Both the position numbers and the translations under genes were made by a program. From positions 1-64,000 of the forward strand of contig NZ_PPEK01000011.1 in assembly GCF_002899715.1 (NCBI RefSeq): a stretch of DNA of 64,000 nucleotides. The letters run 5' to 3'. The notes below the pieces were generated by a model. The model saw only the letters and a program-made list of their open reading frames with translations. It made no database searches and had not been told where the DNA came from. Shown here one piece after another: positions 61,092 through 64,000 of the stretch. This DNA comes from Enteroscipio rubneri. GTDB lineage: Bacteria > Actinomycetota > Coriobacteriia > Coriobacteriales > Eggerthellaceae. The number at the start of each line of letters is the position of its first letter. The first letter of the stretch is position 1.

Positions 61092-64000
61092 TTATATATT
61101 CTTCAACAACTCCATAACAAAGTCGGCGTTGCTGCGCAGCGTCTCTTCGTCGATGTTTTCCATCATATCGTTGGCCTGGGCGTACAACGCCGGCTTTCCG
61201 CCTTCTATGCCCACGAGATGCATAGCTTGATGACCGTGTCGCACGGCGAAGGAAGCCGCGCTGTCCTCCCAGAGCAACTGCGCCGATCCAATGCTCACCC
61301 CGCTCGCCTGCGACGCCTTCTTTACATAGCGCTTCATGCGTGACGACGTTTTCACTGCACGCAGCGTGCCCTCCTTTTCGATCATGCACAGATCACCCGC
61401 GCCGAGCGCGTCAAGATCAATGATGATCGCACCGCGCAGATCCTGCTGATGCTCATCCAAGAATGCCCGCATACCAGCATTTTTAGACAGCTCGGAACCG
61501 AGTGCGACGAACCATACCTCGGTGTTGATATCCGGATTGCGGAACTGGTACACCTGCCTGAGCTCATCAGCGATTTCAGGATCTTCTTCATACCGACCAT
61601 ACGCGTCCGAACCGTCCAATCCGTCGAACTCGTCCGCTCCTGCGCCATGTTGCTCCACACGCGTTGACGAGAACGCGCCGCCGTTCCACGGCCGGCGATC
61701 ATCAGAATCGTAGTAGTCGGCGTCGTTTGGATCAAAATCGTCTTCGAACTGTCCAGTCGCGCTATCGAATGCGTCTTCTTCGTACACATCCGCATCCTCG
61801 TCGCGGAAACTTTCCCAGCCGCCGCGTTCGGCACCTGCAGAGCGCGCATCGAACGTCTCATCGACGTCGAGCCATTCCTGCGGGCTCGGCTCGATCTCCT
61901 TTTCTTTCTTGCGGAAGCGCCCGAAAAGCCGTTGGACGCGCGACTTGGGCATCTCCACGTAACCGGGACCGGCGTACGCTCCCGTTTCGGTAATGTTATC
62001 GTCGTACGCAGAGTCATCGGCGTCATCCACGTAAATGTCGTCGGGATCAACGTTGTCCAGCAGCTCGTCACCGATCGGGGCGAAGGCACCAGTCGCCCCG
62101 GCGGGAGCAAACGAGCCGGCCGCACTCACGTTTTTGGGCGAAGCGTCGTCGTCCTTCACACGAATAGCACCGGAAAGCGAAGGCAGCATCGAACGCAAAG
62201 CGGGCTTCTTTGTGGATTCGCCCGGGGCCGCTCCCCCTGCCTCCGGCACATCCCCATCCGGGGCGCCAGACCCGCCGAGGTTGATGGAAGGGAGCATGGT
62301 GAGCAAGCTCTTCGCTGCTGTTTTCGCAGAGCCTTCGACGTCGGCGAGCGGGGCACGTTGCTTGGGAAGCTCTGAAATAGGCGTGGGATTGGCAGCGGCC
62401 ATGCCGATGTCCGGCAGCTCGATGGGGCGGCGACCGTGTTCGGCGGGCGTGCCTATGTTCTCGTCACCATCCGCACTCGGCACGTCGAGCGGGGTGATAC
62501 GGCCGCTCGCATCGATCGGCACACCTGTCACATCCACGCGCTTGTCGGTACGCGGGCCGTCCATGAACTGCGCACGCGACTCCTCCTGCACCTTCTGCGG
62601 ATCAAGGAACGAAGGCATGGGCACGGCGCCCGCATCGGGCATATCGTCGAGGCGCAAATCGTTAACATCAATGGGGGCCATGGCGGTGGTGGCCGCCGGA
62701 TCGACTGGAGGCTGCGACGCGGAGGCATCGACCGAGTCCTGCGACACAGGCGCAGTCGGGGGCCGACCGCTCGGCTGGGAGGCGTCCTCGCGTGTAGGTT
62801 CCTGCGGTTCGGCCGTCGCGGCCCAGCGAGGTGCCTTCACTTCGCGAATAACGCCCGCATCGGATTCCAGTACCTGTTCGAGACGCTTCTCCACGACTTC
62901 GTTCGCTTCGGCGAAGTGCCCAGCGCTCTCGCTGACCGCGGCGTCGAGTGCGGAGGCGTAGCGGGAGCGCTGCACCGGCTTGTCCTCGTTGCGAGGCTTC
63001 TTGGCCTTCTCCTGAGCTTTCTTGAACCAGTCAGGCACACCGACGGAAGGTTCCTCGGCGCGCGATGACTGGATGACGGCGGACTGCGATATATCCGATG
63101 CGGAGGAGATGGTGTCTTCCGGATGCGCGGCTTCAGCGTTTGCTAGCGCAGCCTGCATGGTATCGGGCGGAATCGAGGTAAGGGCCTCGCGCGTCTCGTC
63201 GCGCAACTCGCGAAAGTCGTCACCGGACGGCTTCGCGATGGGAGGCTCCTTCACCTGCACGAGGTTTTCTGCAAGATCGGAGGAGTAGACGTTGGGCATC
63301 GGCTTTCCGGACAAGGCGGCGACGGCGGCCTTTGCAGCCGCAAGACGCGCTTCGGGCGTCTGGGGCGCCGGCTCGGGCGGCACCATACTCGCGGCTTCGT
63401 ACACAATTTGAGCGCCTTCAGGAACGAGGCCTTCCGCGCGCGCAGCCTCCTCTCCATGGATGAGAGCCGCCTCTCGTTCCGCAAGGTCGGCTTCGCTCAC
63501 GCGTCCGCGACCGACCCGGCGAGCCGTCTCAAGAAGCACAGCCGTTCCAGCGGCGTTGCAGTTGGCAGCTTCGTTGTACGCGGCCAACTTATGGACGAGC
63601 GCGAAGATAAGCACGATAGCAAGCGGCACCAGCGCAATCACAACGAGTACGTTCATCACGGTGACCGCCATCCCCGTATCGTTCGCGAACACGATGTTGC
63701 GAACGACAAGCAGAACGGGGAGCAGCACCATGGCGACGAGCTCCGCCCATTGCAGGACAGGCAGAAGCTTCAGCAGTGGCCTGTTCAGCTCGGCGCGCAC
63801 CTTCCCGCTGTCGTAATGCGCGACAAGGATCACCTTGCGGCGGCGCGAGCCGCCTGCTTCGGTCGAAAAGCCGGGCTCGTACTTGGCGACTACATTTTGG
63901 CTCACGCCGCGCGCGAACGCCTTTGAAAGCACCGGATGGTCGAACGCCTCAGCTGCGAACAGAAGCGCCGTGATAGCTGTGATCGCGATTGACGCGATAC
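61092..64000 (-). CDS. Membrane M28-peptidase-like protein, partial, with huge insertion
   Basis: The gene runs past the right edge, so its start is not seen. The visible ~969 residues begin in a membrane helix (ITAITALLFAAEAF). An M28 core follows (VILVAHYDSG), then a pair of helices and YNEAANCNAAGTAVLLE. About 650 low-complexity acidic/Ser/Pro residues intervene before the M28 second half (TEVWFVALGSELSKNAG, IIIDLDALGAG, GIEGGKPALYAQANDMMENI). Compared with active M28 enzymes, the bridging Asp of NDN-x-SG is Cys (NCNAAG) and the catalytic first Glu of EE is Ser, so peptidase activity is doubtful. The insertion is probably cytosolic and could be an interaction platform. Confidence 0.8.
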   Translation of the reverse strand, partial: IASIAITAITALLFAAEAFDHPVLSKAFARGVSQNVVAKYEPGFSTEAGGSRRRKVILVAHYDSGKVRAELNRPLLKLLPVLQWAELVAMVLLPVLLVVRNIVFANDTGMAVTVMNVLVVIALVPLAIVLIFALVHKLAAYNEAANCNAAGTAVLLETARRVGRGRVSEADLAEREAALIHGEEAARAEGLVPEGAQIVYEAASMVPPEPAPQTPEARLAAAKAAVAALSGKPMPNVYSSDLAENLVQVKEPPIAKPSGDDFRELRDETREALTSIPPDTMQAALANAEAAHPEDTISSASDISQSAVIQSSRAEEPSVGVPDWFKKAQEKAKKPRNEDKPVQRSRYASALDAAVSESAGHFAEANEVVEKRLEQVLESDAGVIREVKAPRWAATAEPQEPTREDASQPSGRPPTAPVSQDSVDASASQPPVDPAATTAMAPIDVNDLRLDDMPDAGAVPMPSFLDPQKVQEESRAQFMDGPRTDKRVDVTGVPIDASGRITPLDVPSADGDENIGTPAEHGRRPIELPDIGMAAANPTPISELPKQRAPLADVEGSAKTAAKSLLTMLPSINLGGSGAPDGDVPEAGGAAPGESTKKPALRSMLPSLSGAIRVKDDDASPKNVSAAGSFAPAGATGAFAPIGDELLDNVDPDDIYVDDADDSAYDDNITETGAYAGPGYVEMPKSRVQRLFGRFRKKEKEIEPSPQEWLDVDETFDARSAGAERGGWESFRDEDADVYEEDAFDSATGQFEDDFDPNDADYYDSDDRRPWNGGAFSSTRVEQHGAGADEFDGLDGSDAYGRYEEDPEIADELRQVYQFRNPDINTEVWFVALGSELSKNAGMRAFLDEHQQDLRGAIIIDLDALGAGDLCMIEKEGTLRAVKTSSRMKRYVKKASQASGVSIGSAQLLWEDSAASFAVRHGHQAMHLVGIEGGKPALYAQANDMMENIDEETLRSNADFVMELLKNI

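Overview
The window looks like part of a high-GC Gram-positive chromosome from the class Coriobacteriia, probably an Eggerthellaceae gut anaerobe. That is an inference from three things: high GC with GC-rich codon use, surface proteins ending in LAPTGD/LARTGD-type sortase signals, and LytTR-family regulators beside large surface proteins. Two perfect parS-type palindromes (46185-46200 and 60507-60522) suggest an origin-proximal chromosomal location rather than a plasmid.

Region 1 (1-1373) holds one small XRE-type regulator and otherwise no gene I can defend. Region 2 (1374-30244, all minus strand) is a ~29 kb cell-wall glycopolymer/capsule locus read from a sigma70-like promoter at 30500-30528. 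Its order is LytR-CpsA-Psr (LCP) ligase, Wzz-like chain-length protein, CpsD-like kinase, CpsB-like PHP phosphatase, a structured 290-nt leader, a LoaP/NusG-paralogue antiterminator, the initiating undecaprenyl-phosphate sugar transferase, glycosyltransferases, WecC/WecB, heparinase-like and bi-domain oxidoreductase proteins, a CapK-like adenylate-forming enzyme, a DUF362 protein, a polymerase, acetyltransferases, a WbpA/WbpI/WbpB/WbpD/WbpE-like set, a formyltransferase, a WbqC protein and a flippase. Together these predict a polymer containing ManNAcA and a 2,3-diamino-uronic sugar. Three G9-G11 tracts sit at points where slippage could switch expression or modification.

Region 3 (30602-31930) contains a HAD phosphatase, tRNA-Gly(CCC), a truncated gene and hairpins. 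Region 4 (31931-46034) is a giant (~3,800 aa) wall-anchored Ig/FN3 adhesin divergent from a LytTR response regulator/GHKL kinase pair. The intergenic region carries two pairs of 20-bp-spaced direct repeats that look like the regulator's binding sites. Region 5 (46528-55427) holds a Hint-domain protein overlapping a 1,254-aa LamG protein, then a convergent wall-anchored papain-like protease fused to a 5'-nucleotidase.

Region 6 (55726-60429) has a SnoaL-like/LytTR one-component regulator and a TetR repressor divergent from a lipoprotein and an MFS exporter. The exporter carries, in one uninterrupted frame, a RelB/DinJ-like antitoxin domain followed by a YoeB-like toxin domain whose equivalents of two catalytic residues are replaced. 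This MFS-antitoxin-toxin fusion is the most unusual item in the window. Region 7 (60430-64000) has terminators, a parS site, a small zinc-ribbon protein and a partial membrane M28-peptidase-like protein with a very large low-complexity insertion and missing metal ligands.
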